Shown here one piece after another: positions 24,051 to 35,922 of a stretch of DNA of 64,000 nucleotides. The notes under the pieces were generated by a model that was given only the letters and a program-made list of their open reading frames with translations, did no database searches and was not told where the DNA came from. The DNA comes from Selaginella tamariscina (taxonomy: Eukaryota; Streptophyta; Lycopodiopsida; Selaginellales; Selaginellaceae), in NCBI GenBank assembly GCA_003024785.1, contig PUQB01000048.1, positions 496,001-560,000 of the forward strand, written 5' to 3'. Within the stretch, counting starts at the first letter, position 1. The number at the start of each line of letters is the position of its first letter. Both the position numbers and the translations under genes were made by a program.

Positions 24051-27000
24051 ATGACTGATTTTGAGCACTTTCAATGCGAGCACAAATGTTGCATCATGAG
24101 CTGGCCACTTTGCGCCAAGTGGTCACCGATCTGCAAGGTTCCACCAATGCGGCACATGCAGCTGCTGATGCATCCTCCAAGGCTGCTGCGCAGGCTCTCT
24201 CCTAGGCATCGGTGGTTCCTCTTCATCGAACTTTTCTTCGGAGCCGAAGGTTAGCATGCCAGAGAAGTTCAGTGGCAATCGTGCCGATTTTCAAGGTTTC
24301 TTGAATTAGATCCGGCTCTTGATCCATATGCAACCACGGCACTACTCGACTGATGTTCAAAAGGTGGGTCTTTTGGCATCCTTACTAAGTGGGTCTCCAC
24401 GGGCTTGGGTTGTTCCCTTGCTGGAGCGTGACAACCCATTGATGGAAGACTTTTGAAGGTTTCGTGGCTGCCTTTGAAGCCTGCTTTGAAGATCCTAATA
24501 AGTACCATTCCGCATGCACAAAGTTACAGAAGCTCACCCAAGGATCCCGACCAACTTCCGTCTATGCATCCGAATTTCAGCAACTTTGCACGAACATTCC
24601 ATGGGACAAGACTGCATTGATCGAACACTTCCGTTTTGAGTTAAGGGATGACGTGAAGGACCTTCTCCTTACGTTACCAGATGCCCACACATTAGCGAAG
24701 ATAATGCAACAAGCTGTTCGTTGCGACAATCGTTTGTTCGAGCGTTGTCAGGAAAGATCCTGTCAGCAGTTCCTGCAAACCAATCCTGCAGCTGTGGTAC
24801 ATGTTCCTGCACACCTTCTAGAGTAGTTCCTATGGAGGTTGAGAAATCCAAGCGTGGCCCTCTTTCCGCTGCTGAGAAGCAACGTCGTCGCAGTGAGAAC
24901 CTGTGCTTGTATTGTGGTGGAGCAGGACACGTGAAGTTGAAGCTGAAGTTCAGTCGGAAAACTCCAATGTCCACTTCGTCTAGGAGCCACAAAGTTGGAC
25001 GTAGGTGCATGCTCCATTGGTGTTGCTCATACCATCCCATGACTTAAGTTTCCTGTACACATTCATCTTAATAATTGAGAGCTCATGGAGTTTGCCTTGT
25101 TAGACACTGGTGCAAATGCATGCTTCATGGATGACACTTTTGCAACTCAACATGGCATTTCGATGGTGAAGTTGAAGTGTGCAGTTCCTGTAGAGGTGGC
25201 CGATGGGCGTTTGATTGCTTCTGGCGCAGTTACCCATGCTACCGAACCTCTCTCTTGAGTTATGGCACATTCAACTGCTCAATATCCTTCAACTTGATCA
25301 AGACTCCGTCGACTCCCATCATTTTGGGCATGTCATGGTTCGTTGTTGCAAATCTGCAGATCGACTGGAGGTCTAGGACGCTCACGTTTTCCTCTCCGAC
25401 AGCTAGGATCAATCCTGTACCTTCCTGTGTATAGGATACATCCTTAGTATCTGAGGCAGTACAAGCTACAGGATTGACTGTGCCTGTTCCTGTACCAGTG
25501 TTGAAGACTCCTCTTCGACAGGATTCACCTCATGTCAGTTCCTCAACACATCCGCAAGCTCTCTCCACTCCTGTAAGTTTGCGGTTTCCTGTACAAGGTT
25601 CTTCCAATCCTGTATCAGTGTCGAAGGTTCCTCCTCAACATGATCCACCTCCTGTTGATTCGTTAGCACATTCGCAGGCTTTTCCCACTCCTGTGCAACC
25701 ACGGACTCTTGTATAGGATTCTTCCAATCTTGTACACTCGTCAACATCCACACAGGTTTTTTCCAATCTTGCCTCTTTCTGTTACCCTGTTTCTGTTCCA
25801 CCCTCAAGATCCTTCCTCTTTTCAGTCATAGCTCCCTCCTTCTCCTCTCCGAGTTCTTACCACTACCATGCATGAACTCGCCACTGATCCTGCTCCCTTC
25901 CACCTTTTTGCCTTTCAAGTAACTCCTACGTCTCTTCTACCTTTCCTGTATCCGACTCTCCTGTTTTTCAATCTCCTTCGCCTACTCCTACTCCTTCTCC
26001 TCCTCCTTCTTCTCTACCATCCAAGTACCACGACTTTAAGGACGTTTTTGACAAGCACAAGGCTGCAGTTCTTCCTGTTCACAGGTCCTACGACTGTCTT
26101 ATTGATCTTGCAGAAGAAAAGACTCCACCGTTTGGATCGATTTACGCATTGTCACCCACAGAGTTGGAGGTTCTTCAACAGTACATCGAGGACAACTTGG
26201 CATCCAGCTTCATTCGTCACTCAAAGTCCCCTGCAGGAGCGCCTATCTTCTTTGTTAAGAAGAAGGATGGGAGCTTACGTTTGATTATGGACTACAGGGG
26301 TTTGAACCAAGTTACCATTCGGAATTGGTACCGTTGCCATTGATCCTGAAACTTCTCGATCGGCTGCGAGGAGCAAAGGTGTTCACGAAGATCGACTTAC
26401 GAGGGGCTTACAACCTTATACGGATTCGTCCAGGCGATGAGTGGAAGACTGCCTTTCGTACAAGGTATGGACACTTCGAGTACACGGTAATGCCCTTCGG
26501 CCTTACCAATGCCCAGCCGTGTTCCAACACATGGTGAACAACATCTTTTGTGACTTCTTGGACTAGTTTGTGATGATCTATCTCGACGACATTTTGATTT
26601 TCTCCAAGGACCAGGCGGCACATGACAAGCACGTACGATTAGTTCTACAACGGCTTCGCGAGCATGGCCTGTATGCGAAGTTGGAAAAGTGTTTTTTCGA
26701 CAGGGATTCTGTGGATTCTTGGGCTACATCGTCTCTCCTGCTGACGTTTCCATGGACATGCACAAGGTGAAGACCATCGTGGAGTGGGAGAGGCCCAAGT
26801 CTGTACGAGATGTACAATGTTTCCTTGGCTTTGCAAACTTCTACAGGCGGTTCATACAGGATTTCTCCAAGTGTGTACTTCCACTCACAGAACTCACCAA
26901 GCGCACAGGGGTTTTCTCTTGGTCCGACAAGGCGGAACATGCATTCACAACACTCAAGGACGCCTTCACGACAGCTCTAATTTTAGCACATCCTGACCCT

Positions 27001-27624
27001 TCTCTGTCCTTTTTTCGTTGAAGCAGATGCCTCGGATTTTGTAGTAGGATCCGTCTTATCACAAGTTGGAGAAGACGAGTTGCTTCATCATGTAGCTTTT
27101 CACTCTCGTAAGTTCCTTTCGGCAGAGATCAATTACGAGATTCATGACAAAGAACTTAAGGCCATTGTGGATTCGTTCGAGGAGTGGCGGCATTTCCTAG
27201 AAGGTGCTGCGCATCCTGTGCAAGTTCTTACGGATCACAAGAACCTGGAGTATTTCCAAACGGCTCGAGTTCTCAGTTGGTGACAGGCTAGGTGGGCGGA
27301 GTTCCTATCACGTTTTGATTTCGTCATTGTCTACAGGCCCAATTTTCGGAATGGTAAGGCGAAGCATTGTCTAGGCGTCTTACCTTGCACCAAGCCCGGG
27401 TGGTCCTGCATTTGACTGTCAAAGGCAAGTGTTGTTGGGTCTGATCGATTACGGCTTGCGGCACTGCAGGTTCATCAGGCTCCAGCAAATTCAACACTCC
27501 TACAGGACGTCCGTTCGCAGTTGGTACTGACAACTTGGCAAAGAATGTGTTCTCACACATTCATCCTGACGTTGCAAGTTCCTTTTCCTCCAGTTCCCGT
27601 CCAGACTACAACCTGTTCACCATA
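24051..27624 (+). pseudogene. Degenerate gag-pol, 5' part, of the outer element
   Basis: Reads gag from the ATG at 24051, with a retrotransposon-gag core around 24464-24826. A zinc knuckle at about 24900-24935 has CLYCGGAGH but lacks the last cysteine. The protease is near 25081-25140 ([11 protein letters not shown]), the RT at about 26149-26700 ([28 protein letters not shown]), and an RNase H at about 27010-27280 ([12 protein letters not shown]). In-frame stops include one before MIYLDD and others at 24309 and 24834. About 43 bases of gag, including the end of the zinc knuckle, are deleted relative to the inner element. Continues after the insertion at 33904. Confidence 0.9.
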
Positions 27625-28216
27625 TGTCAAGCCACGATCCAGGAACCAGGAGAGAAAGGATTCCAAGGACAGGAAGGCTTGACTCAGGAACAGGACCGAG
27701 AGCAGGACAGGAACTAGGAATAGGAACCGGAGCAAGACAGGAAGGACAGGATAGGATCCGGGAACAAGACAGAAACAGGACAGGATCGGAACAGACAGGA
27801 TAGGAACAGGACAGGAAGGACAGGACAGAGCGAGACAGAGCAGGACAGGAAACAAACAAGAACAAGACAAGACGAGATTGATCGTAGTAAGACTGGTGTT
27901 GATAGTAACTGATTGTACAACAATTAGGTCGGAGCTTTTATGCTCACAACTCCAAGAGCTAATCTAGGCATGAGTGCTAAAAGTGGTTGCATGCATGCAG
28001 AGGCTAAGATGAGTCCACATGTCCCTTATCCTCTAGGCATATCCTGTGGCATATCCTGTAGGAATATCCTGCAACCGAATCCTGTGTCCGGAATCCTGGT
28101 AGGAATATCCTGTAGGAAAATCCTGCAACCCATATCCTGTATCCGGAATCCTGTAGGAAAGTCCTGCAACCCATGTCCTGTATCCGGAATCCTGTATTCT
28201 GTATCGGGTCGTGACA
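27625..28216 (-). repeat. 3' LTR of the inner chromovirus
   Basis: On the minus strand it begins TGTCACGACC and ends GGCTTGACA. The purine-rich tract agggaggaggtg immediately precedes it (28217-28229) and serves as the polypurine tract. It shares the TATA-like box and the cagttactatcaa start with the other LTRs. Confidence 0.9.
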
Positions 28217-28227
28217 GCACCTCCTCC

Positions 28228-30681
28228 CTAAAGACGAGTTCCACGAGTCTTGGGACCTGGTTTAGCAGGATAATGCCGATGGAAGGCAGCAACCTTGGAA
28301 GAAGCATGGAGTAAGTTGGATGCAGGTTCCCAAGTGCGATCAGTAGGCAGGTACCCTTTCCAATCCACCAAGTATTGGAGTTGGACGATGAAGACGAGAG
28401 TCAAGGATGGCTGCACTTCGTACTCAGGTTCCGTGTCAATGACCACAGGAGGGGGAGGAGAAGAAACACGACCGGGAAGAGAAGAAGGATGATACGGCTC
28501 CAACAAAGAGGTGTGAAACACAGGATGAAGTTTCACCGTGGATGGTAACTCGAGTCGGAAAGCTACAGGATTTACCTCCGCCACGATCCTATAAGGGCCC
28601 AATCGTTGAAAATCCAACTTAGAAGAAGGCCTGTTGGTGCGAATGTGTCGACGAAGAAGCCACACGAGATCACCAATCTTGTATGCAGGTGCCGGCTGAC
28701 GGTGAGCATCAGCATGATGCTTGTATCGTTCCTGTGCCTGTTGAAGATGAACCTGGAGATCATCCTGTACCTGCCGAAGATGCTGAAGACGATCCTGTAC
28801 TGCAGGAGCGGAAGAAGGAGAAGCGGGAGGAGCAAAGTCAAAACGTGGATGGTGGCCTGTAAGAGCAAAGAAAGGTGTCTGTCCTGTAGATGCGTGGATG
28901 GAGTTGTTGTAGGCAAACTCCGCCATTGGAAGGAGGTCCAACCAGTTGTCCTGCTGGTAACTGATGAAGCAACGAAGATACTGTTCTAAGGTCTGAATTG
29001 TGCGTTCGGACTGCCCATCGGTTTGTGGGTGATATCCTGAAGAAAGATCCGCTTTGACCTGTAGACTCCGAAGAAGCTCTCGCCAAAACTTGGACATGAA
29101 TTGTGGACCTCGATCGGAAACAATGCTCTCAGGAAGACCATGATGTCGGAACACCTCGCGGATCACCAACTCGGCAGTTGTCTGACCTGTAGCTGTCTTG
29201 TTGCAGGGTAGGAAATGAGCCTGCTTGGTGAAACGGTCAACCACCACAAGAACTGCATCAAATCCACGAGAAGGAGGAAGATCTGTGAGGAAATCCATAG
29301 AAATGGATCTCCAAGGAGCAGACGGAACAGGAAGAGGACGAAGAAGACCAGAGGGTGCATGATGAGGCATCTTCGACCTGCTACAAGTGTCACAACTCCG
29401 TACAAACCTCTCCACAAAACCTCGCAACCCAGGCCACCAATAGTTGCGAGTCACCAACTCCACTGTCTTGGCCACACCAAAATGTCCTGTAGCCGGGGTA
29501 TCATGACAATCCTGTACCACACGAGTCCTGGAAATACCAACAGGAACGTACAGGAGACCTTCCCGGTACAGGAGTCCATCCTGTATGGTGAACAGGTTGT
29601 AGTCTGGACGGGAACTGGAGGAAGAGGAACTTGCAACGTCAGGATGAATGTGTGAGAACACATTCTTTGCCAAGTCGTCTGTAGCCAACTGCGAACGGAC
29701 GTCCTGTAGGAGTGTTGAATTTGCTGGAGCCTGATGAACCTGCAGTGCCGCAAGCCGGAAACGATCAGGACCCAACAACACTTGCCTTTGACAGTCAAAT
29801 GCAGGATCGCCCGGGCTTGGTGCAAGGTAAGAGCGCCTAGACAATGCGTCCGCCTTGCCATTCCGAAAGCCGGGCCTGTAGACGATGACGAAGTCAAAAC
29901 GTGATAGGAACTCTGCCCACCTAGCCTGTCGCCGACTGAGGACCCGAGCCGTTTGAAAGTACTCCAGGTTCTTGTGATCCGTAAGAACTTGTACAGGATG
30001 TGCAGCACCTTCCAGGAAATGCCGCCACTCCTCAAACGAATCCACAATGGCCTTGAGTTCCTTGTCATGAATCTCGTAGTTGATCTCCGCCGACAGGAAC
30101 TTACGAGAGTGAAAAGCTACAGGATGAAGCAACTTGTCCTCTCCAACTTGCGATAGGACGGATCCTACTGCAAAATCCGAGGCATCTGCTTCAATGAAGA
30201 AAGGATGAGAAGGGTCAGGATGTGCTAAAATCGGAGCTGTCGTGAAAACGTCCTTGAGTGTTGTGAACGCGTGTTCCGCCTTGTCGGACCAAGAGAAAAG
30301 TCCTGTGCGCTTGGTGAGTTCTGTGAGTGGAAGTACACGCTTGGAGAAGTCCTGTATGAACCGCCTGTAGAAGTTTGCAAAGCCAAGGAAACATTGTACA
30401 TCTCGTACCGACTTGGGCCTCTCCCACTCCACGATGGTCTTCACCTTGTGCATGTCCATGGAAACGCCAGCAGGAGAGACGATGTAGCCCAAGAACTCCA
30501 CCGAATCCCTATCGAAAAAACACTTCTCCAACTTCGCGTACAGGCCATGCTCGCGAAGCCGCTCTAAAACTAGTCGTACATGCTTGTCATGTGCCGCCTG
30601 GTCCTTGGAGAAAATCAAGATGTCGTCGAGGTAGATCACCACAAACTGGTCCAAGAAGTCACGGAAAATGTCGTTCACCAT
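28228..30681 (-). CDS. Pol: RT palm end, RNase H, integrase, chromodomain
   Basis: Open for 817 codons. From the N-terminus it holds the RT catalytic YLDD box (residues about 18-21, near 30620-30632), the RT connection ([17 protein letters not shown]) and a Ty3-type RNase H ([14 protein letters not shown], near residue 165). The integrase zinc-binding HHCC follows ([13 protein letters not shown] to SCDTC). The integrase DDE core has [25 protein letters not shown] and [15 protein letters not shown], and a C-terminal chromodomain ends [17 protein letters not shown]. It stops at TAA just before the polypurine tract. The RT N-terminal half is in a separate frame upstream (30722-31543), apparently by small deletions. 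About 16 residues in the chromodomain are read out of frame relative to the outer element. Confidence 0.92.
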   Translation of the reverse strand: MVNDIFRDFLDQFVVIYLDDILIFSKDQAAHDKHVRLVLERLREHGLYAKLEKCFFDRDSVEFLGYIVSPAGVSMDMHKVKTIVEWERPKSVRDVQCFLGFANFYRRFIQDFSKRVLPLTELTKRTGLFSWSDKAEHAFTTLKDVFTTAPILAHPDPSHPFFIEADASDFAVGSVLSQVGEDKLLHPVAFHSRKFLSAEINYEIHDKELKAIVDSFEEWRHFLEGAAHPVQVLTDHKNLEYFQTARVLSRRQARWAEFLSRFDFVIVYRPGFRNGKADALSRRSYLAPSPGDPAFDCQRQVLLGPDRFRLAALQVHQAPANSTLLQDVRSQLATDDLAKNVFSHIHPDVASSSSSSSRPDYNLFTIQDGLLYREGLLYVPVGISRTRVVQDCHDTPATGHFGVAKTVELVTRNYWWPGLRGFVERFVRSCDTCSRSKMPHHAPSGLLRPLPVPSAPWRSISMDFLTDLPPSRGFDAVLVVVDRFTKQAHFLPCNKTATGQTTAELVIREVFRHHGLPESIVSDRGPQFMSKFWRELLRSLQVKADLSSGYHPQTDGQSERTIQTLEQYLRCFISYQQDNWLDLLPMAEFAYNNSIHASTGQTPFFALTGHHPRFDFAPPASPSSAPAVQDRLQHLRQVQDDLQVHLQQAQERYKHHADAHRQPAPAYKIGDLVWLLRRHIRTNRPSSKLDFQRLGPYRIVAEVNPVAFRLELPSTVKLHPVFHTSLLEPYHPSSLPGRVSSPPPPVVIDTEPEYEVQPSLTLVFIVQLQYLVDWKGYLPTDRTWEPASNLLHASSKVAAFHRHYPAKPGPKTRGTRL

Positions 30682-30721
30682 GTGTTGGAAACAGCTGGGG
30701 CATTGGTAAGGCCGAAAGGCA

Positions 30722-31543
30722 TTACCGTGTACTCAAAATGTCCATACCTTGTACGAAAGGCAGTCTTCCACTCATCGCCGGGACGAATCCGTACAAGGTT
30801 GTAGGCCCTCGTAAGTCGATCTTCGTGAACACCTTTGCTCCTCGCAGCCGATCGAGAAGTTCCGGGATCAATGGCAACGGGTACCGATTCCGAATGGTGA
30901 CTTGATTCAAACCCCTGTAGTCCACAACCAAACGTAAACTCCCATCCTTCTTCTTGACAAAGAAGATAGGAGCTCCTGCAGGGGACTTTGAGTGACGAAT
31001 GAAGCCGGATGCCAAGTTGTCCTCGATGTACTGACGAAGAACCTCCAACTCTGTGGGTGACAATGCATAAATCGGTCCGAATGGTGGAGTCTTTCCTTCC
31101 GCAAGATCAATAGGACAGTCGTAGGACCTGTGAACAGGAAGAACTGCAGCCTTGTGCTTGTCAAAAACGTCCTTAAAGTCGTGGTACTTGGATGGTAGGG
31201 AAGAAGGAGGAGAAGGAGAAGGAGAAGGAGAAAAAACAGGGAGTCGGATACAGGAAAGGTAGAAGAGGACGTAGGAGTTACTTGAAAGGCAAAAAGGTGG
31301 AAGGGGCAGGATCAGTGGCGAGTTCATGCATGGTAGTGGTAAGAACTCGGAGAGGAGAAGGAGGGAGCTGTGACTGAAAAAGAGGAAGGATCTTGGGGGA
31401 TGGAACAGAAGCAGGGTAACAGAAAGAAGCAGGATTGGAAAAAACCTGTGTGGTGTTGATGAGTGTACAGGATTGGAAGAATCCTGTACAGGAGTCCGTG
31501 GTTGCGCAGAGTGGAAAAGCCTGCGAATGTGCTGACGAATCAA
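30722..31543 (-). CDS. Pol: RT N-terminal region
   Basis: A 273-codon frame with a proline/serine-rich linker after protease, then the gypsy pre-RT region ([17 protein letters not shown]), the RT fingers ([20 protein letters not shown]) and palm start ([29 protein letters not shown]). After DLRG the frame is lost: one G is missing from a four-G run present in the outer element, so the conserved [13 protein letters not shown] stretch lies in another frame. A further missing base near 30689 separates it from the 817-codon frame. Confidence 0.88.
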   Translation of the reverse strand: MIRQHIRRLFHSAQPRTPVQDSSNPVHSSTPHRFFPILLLSVTLLLFHPPRSFLFFSHSSLLLLSEFLPLPCMNSPLILPLPPFCLSSNSYVLFYLSCIRLPVFSPSPSPSPPSSLPSKYHDFKDVFDKHKAAVLPVHRSYDCPIDLAEGKTPPFGPIYALSPTELEVLRQYIEDNLASGFIRHSKSPAGAPIFFVKKKDGSLRLVVDYRGLNQVTIRNRYPLPLIPELLDRLRGAKVFTKIDLRGPTTLYGFVPAMSGRLPFVQGMDILSTR

Positions 31544-32201
31544 CAGGAGGTGGATCCTGTTGAGGAGGAACCTTCGACACTGATACAGGATTGGAAGAAC
31601 CCTGTACAGGACACCGCAAACTTACAGGAGTGGAGAGAGCCTGCGGATGTGCTGAGGAACTGACATGAGGTGAATCCTGTCGAGGAGGAGTCTTCAACAC
31701 TGGTACAGGAACAGGCACGGTCAATCCTGTAGCTTGTACTGCCTCAGATACTAAGGATGTATCCTGCACAGGAAGGTACAGGATTGATCCTAGCTGTTGG
31801 AGAGGAAAACGTGAGCGTCCTAGACCTCCAGTCGATCTGCGGATTTGCAACAACGAACCATGGCATGCCCAAAATGATGGGAGTCGACCGAGTCTTGATC
31901 AAGTTGAAGGAAATTGAACAGTTGAATGTGCCATACCTGCAGGAGAGAGGTTCGGTAGCATGGGTAACTGCACAGAAGCAATTAGACGCCCATCGGCCAC
32001 CTCTACAGGAACTGCACGCTTCAACTTCACCACCGAAATGCCATGTTGAGTTGCAAACGTGTCATCCATGAAGCATGCATTTGCACCAGTGTCTAACAAG
32101 GCAAACTCCATGAGCTCTCGATTATTAAGATGAATGTGTACAGGAAACTTAAGTGATGGGATGGTATGAGCAGCACCAATGGAGCCTGCACCTACGTCCA
32201 A
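31544..32201 (-). CDS. Aspartic protease region
   Basis: The frame 31899-32201 contains the retropepsin active site [13 protein letters not shown] (32060-32100), preceded by [16 protein letters not shown]. Downstream, a long linker repeats VSVSKVPPQ and [14 protein letters not shown] phrases rich in proline, serine and valine. These are encoded by repeated tacagg/cctgta words. Confidence 0.82.
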
Positions 32202-32212
32202 CTTCGCGGCTC

Positions 32213-33187
32213 CTAGACGAAGTGGACATTGGAGTTTTCCGACTGAACTTCAGCTTCAACTTCACGCGTCTTGAAGTTCCTGGCTTTAATAGGACAATCT
32301 GCCACCTTGTGTCCTGCTCCACCACAATACAAGCACAGGTTCTCACTGCGACGACGTTGCTTCTCAGCAGCGGAAAGAGAGCCACGCTTGGATTTCTCAA
32401 CCTCCATAGGAACTACTCCAGAAGGTGGTGCAGGAACATGTACCACAGCTGCAGGATTGGTTTGCAGGAACTGTGACGGGATCTTTCCTGACGACGCTCG
32501 AACAAACGGTTGTCGCAACGAACAGCTTGTTGCATGATCTCCGCTAATGTTTGGGCATCCGGTAACGTAAGGAGAAGGTCCTTCACGTCGTCCCTCAACC
32601 CAAAACGGAAGTGTTCGATCAATGCAGTCTCGTCCCATGGAATGTTCGTGCAAAGTTGCTGAAATTCGGATGCATAGACGGAAGCTGGTCGGGATCCTTG
32701 AGTGAGCTTCCGTAACTTCGTGCATGCAGAACGGTACTTATCAGGATCTCCAAAACAGGCTTCAAAGGCAGCCACGAAACCTTCAAAGTCTTCCATCAAT
32801 GGATCGTCACGCTCCAGCAAGGGGGCAACCCAAGCCCGTGGAGATCCACTTAGTAAGGATGCCAAAAGACCCACCTTTTGAGCATCAGTCGAGTAGCGCC
32901 GTGGTTGCATACGGATCAAGAGCCGGATCTGATTCAGGAAACCTTGGAAATCGGCACGATTACCACTGAACTTCTCTGGCATGCTAACCTTCGGCTCCGA
33001 AGAAAAGTTTGATGAAGAGGAACCACCGATGCCTGGGAGAGAGCCTGCGCAGCAGCCTTGGAGGATGCATCAGCAGCTGCATGTGCCGCAGTGGTGGAAC
33101 CTTGCAGGTCGGTGACCACTTGGCGCAAAGTGGCCAGCTCATGAAGTAACATTTGGTGCTCGCGTTGAAAGGCTCAAAATCAGCCAT
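32213..33187 (-). CDS. Gag with CCHC zinc knuckle
   Basis: The start is the ATG at 33187 (MADFEPF). The frame shifts almost at once: one T is missing from the run before caacgcgag, after which QMLLHELATLRQVV is read. The retrotransposon-gag core is at 32413-32982 (MPEKFSGNRADFQGFLNQI, SVYASEFQQLCTNIPWDE). The zinc knuckle CLYCGGAGHKVADC is at about 32295-32345 and fits CX2CX4HX4C. Role: particle assembly and RNA packaging. Three small frame breaks separate the segments. Confidence 0.85.
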
Positions 33188-33266
33188 GATCTAGGAAAGA
33201 AAAAAGGAGGAAAATGAAGGAAAGAATCAAGAAAAAGGTAGCTGGAAAACGGAGAACTATGAAGCA

Positions 33267-33279
33267 GTTACTATCAAAC
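33267..33279 (-). promoter_or_regulatory. Self-complementary primer-binding site (inner element)
   Basis: On plus, cagttactatcaa sits just outside the 5' LTR edge (TGTCAAGCC starts at 33280). The minus-strand PBS ttgatagtaactg is complementary to cagttactatcaa in the LTR R region (plus-strand complement near 33563-33575). It has the same geometry as the outer element, so the feature is conserved in the family. Confidence 0.75.
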
Positions 33280-33898
33280 TGTCAAGCCACGATCCAGGAA
33301 CCAGGAAGAGAACAGGATTCCAAGGACATGAAGGCTTGACTCAGGAACAGGACCGAGAGCAGGACAGGAACTGGAAGGAAAAGGATCGGAGCAAGACAGG
33401 ATCAGGATAGGATCCGGGAGCAAGACAGGAAGCCAGGACAGGATCCAGGAACAAGACAGGAACAGGACAGGATCCGGAACAGGACAGGACAGGACGAACA
33501 GGAACAGGACAGGAAACAAGACAGAACAAGACAAGACGAGATTGATCGTAGTAAGACTGGTGTTGATAGTAACTGATTGTACAACAATTAGGTCGGAGCT
33601 TTTATGCTCACAACTCCAAGAGCTAATCTAGGCATGATGCAAAAGTGGTTGCATGCATGCAAAAGTGATTGCATGCATGCAGAGGCTAAGATGAGTCCAC
33701 ATGTCCCTTATCCTCTAGGCATATCCTGTGGCATATCCTGTAGGAATATCCTGCAACCGAATCCTGTGTCCGGAATCCTGGTAGGAATATCCTGTAGGAA
33801 AATCCTGCAACCCATATCCTGTATCCGGAATCCTGTAGGAAAGTCCTGCAACCCATGTCCTGTATCCGGAATCCTGTATTCTGTATTGGGTCGTGACA
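33280..33898 (-). repeat. 5' LTR of the inner chromovirus
   Basis: Same termini as the other LTRs (TGTCACGACC..GGCTTGACA on minus). It is about 27 bases longer than its partner, largely from a second gcatgcatgcaaaagtgatt block and U5 repeat differences. The remainder looks nearly identical by eye, supporting recent insertion. Confidence 0.9.
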
Positions 33899-33903
33899 CC
33901 ATA

Positions 33904-35259
33904 TAGGATGGACTCCTATACCGGGAAGGCTCATGTACGTTCCTGTTGGCATTTCCAGGACTCGTGTGGTACAGGATTGTCATGATACCCTGGCTACAGG
34001 ACATTTTGGTGTGGCCAAGACAGTGGAGTTGGTGACTCGCAACTATGGTGGCTTGGGTTGCGAGGTTTTGTGGAGAGGTTTGTATGGAGTTGTGACACTT
34101 GTAACAGGTCGAAGATGCCTTATCATGCACCCTTTGGTCTTCTTCGTCCTCTTCATGTTCCTTCTGCTCCTTGGAGATCCATTTCTATGGATTTTCTCAC
34201 AGATCTTCCTCCTTCTCGTGGATTCGATGCAGTTCTTGTGGTGGTTGACCGTTTCACCAAGCATGCTCATTTCCTACCCTGCAACAAGACAGCTACAGGT
34301 CAGACAACTGCCGAGTTGGTGATCCATGAGGTGTTCTGACATCATGGTCTTCCTGAGAGCATTATTTCCGATCGAGGTCCACAATTCATGTCCAAGTTTT
34401 GGCGAGAGCTTCTTCGGAGTCTACAGGTTAAAGCGGATCTTTCTTCAGGATATCACCCACAAACCGATGGGCAGTCCGAACGCACAATTCAGACCTTGGA
34501 ATAGTATCTTCGTTGCTTCATCAGTTACCAGCAGGACAACTGGTTGGACCTTCTTCCAATGGCAGAGTTTGCCTACAACAACTTCGTTCACACATCTACA
34601 GGACAAACACCTTTCTTTGCTCTTACAGGCCACCATCCACGTTTTGACTTTGCTCCTCCCGCTTCTCCTTCTTCCGCTCCTGCAGTACAGGATCGTCTTC
34701 AGCATCTTTGGCAGGTACAGGATGATCTCCAGGTTCATCTTCAGCAGGCACAAGAACGATACAAGCATTATGCTGATGCTCATCGTCAGCCAGCACCTGC
34801 ATACCAGATTGGTGATCTCGTGTGGCTTCTTCGTCGACACATTCGCACTAATGGCCTTCTTCTAAGTTGGATTTTCAACGATTGGGCCCTTACAGGATCG
34901 TGGCAGAGGTAAATCCTAAAGCTTTCCGACTTGAGTTACCATCCACAGTGAAACTTCATCCTGTGTTTCACACTTCCTTGTTGGAGCCGTATCATCCTTC
35001 GTCTCTTCCCGGTCGTGTTTCTTCTCCTCCCCCTCCTGTGGTCATTGACACTGAACCTGAGTACGAAGTTGCAGCCATCCTTGATTCTCGTCTTCATCGT
35101 CGCCAACTCCAATACTTGGTGAATTGGAAAGGTTATCTGCCTGCTGATCGCACTTGGGAACCTGCATCCAACTTACTCCATGCTTCTTCCAAGGTTGCTG
35201 CCTTCCATCGGCATTATCCTGCTAAACCAGGTCCCAAGACTCGTGGAACTCGTCTTTAG
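33904..35259 (+). pseudogene. Degenerate integrase-chromodomain part of the outer element
   Basis: Continues the outer pol after the nested insertion: integrase zinc finger, DDE core ([15 protein letters not shown]) and GPY-like region in shifting frames. A clean C-terminal frame at 34867-35259 ends in a canonical chromodomain ([20 protein letters not shown], then [17 protein letters not shown]). Integrase is broken by frame changes near 34337-34500 and a TAG at 34502. The chromodomain (about 50 residues) probably directs integration to chromatin marks in this clade. Confidence 0.9.
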
Positions 35260-35270
35260 GGAGGAGGTGT

Positions 35271-35922
35271 TGTCACGACCCGATACAGGATACAGGATTC
35301 CGGATACAGGATATGGGTTGCAGGACTTTCCTACAGGATTCCGGATATAGGATATGGGTTGCAGGACTTTCCCTACAAGATATTCCTACTAGGATTCCGG
35401 ACACAGGATACGGTTGCAGGATATTCCTACAGGATATGCCACAGGATATGCCACAGGATATGCCTAGAGGATAAGGGACATGTGGACTCATCTTAGCCTC
35501 TACATGCATGCAGTCACTTTGCATGCATGCAACCATTTTTAGCACTCATGCCTAGATTAGCTCTTGGAGTTGTGAGCATAAAAGCTCTGACCTAATTGTT
35601 GTACAATCAGTTACTATCAATACCAGTCTTACTACGATCAATCTCATCTTGTCTTGTTCTTGTCTTGTTTCCTGTCCTGCTCCTGTCTCACTCCTGTCTC
35701 GCTCCTGTTTCCTGTCTTGCTCCTGGATCTTGTCCTGCTCCTGGTCTTGTTCCCGGATCCTGTCCTATTTCTGTCTTGTTCCTGGATCCTGTCCTGCGCC
35801 TTCCTGTCTTGCTCCCGGATCCTATTCCTAGTTCCTGTCTTTCTCTCGGTCCAGTTCCTGAGTCAAGCCTTCCTGTCCTTAGAATCCTGTTCTCATCCTG
35901 GTTCCTGGATCGTGGCTTGACA
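35271..35922 (+). repeat. 3' LTR of the outer chromovirus
   Basis: Starts TGTCACGACC after the polypurine tract agggaggaggtgt and ends GGCTTGACA. It is 652 bases versus 583 for its 5' partner, with extra ccacaggatatg and catgcatgcagtcactttg blocks and a longer ctcctgtctcgctcctg run. Confidence 0.9.

Larger units (their letters stand above)
27620..33903 (-). mobile_element. Inner, nearly intact self-priming Ty3/gypsy chromovirus
   Basis: A minus-strand LTR element of 6274 bp (27625-33898) inserted between RNase H and integrase of the outer element. It is flanked by the 5-bp target duplication CCATA at 27620-27624 and 33899-33903. LTRs are 33280-33898 (5') and 27625-28216 (3'), differing mainly by a short duplicated block (gcatgcatgcaaaagtg) and small indels. 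Gag, protease, RT, RNase H, integrase and chromodomain follow in chromovirus order, with an unbroken 817-codon pol ORF. A few one-base gaps remain upstream. It is the same family as the host element, so it is a later transposition. Confidence 0.95.

Noticed and set aside
27553..27923. ORFs made of repeated SCPVLLLF/SCSWILS-like text, also at 23655-23959, 33274-33587 and 35596-35976
   Set aside because: They come from the cctgtcttgctcctgga repeats of the LTR U5, not from a protein-coding gene.
28295..29655. Plus-strand ORFs over the inner element (e.g. 28606-28989, 29215-29655, 30375-30905)
   Set aside because: Antisense shadows of the minus-strand pol gene.
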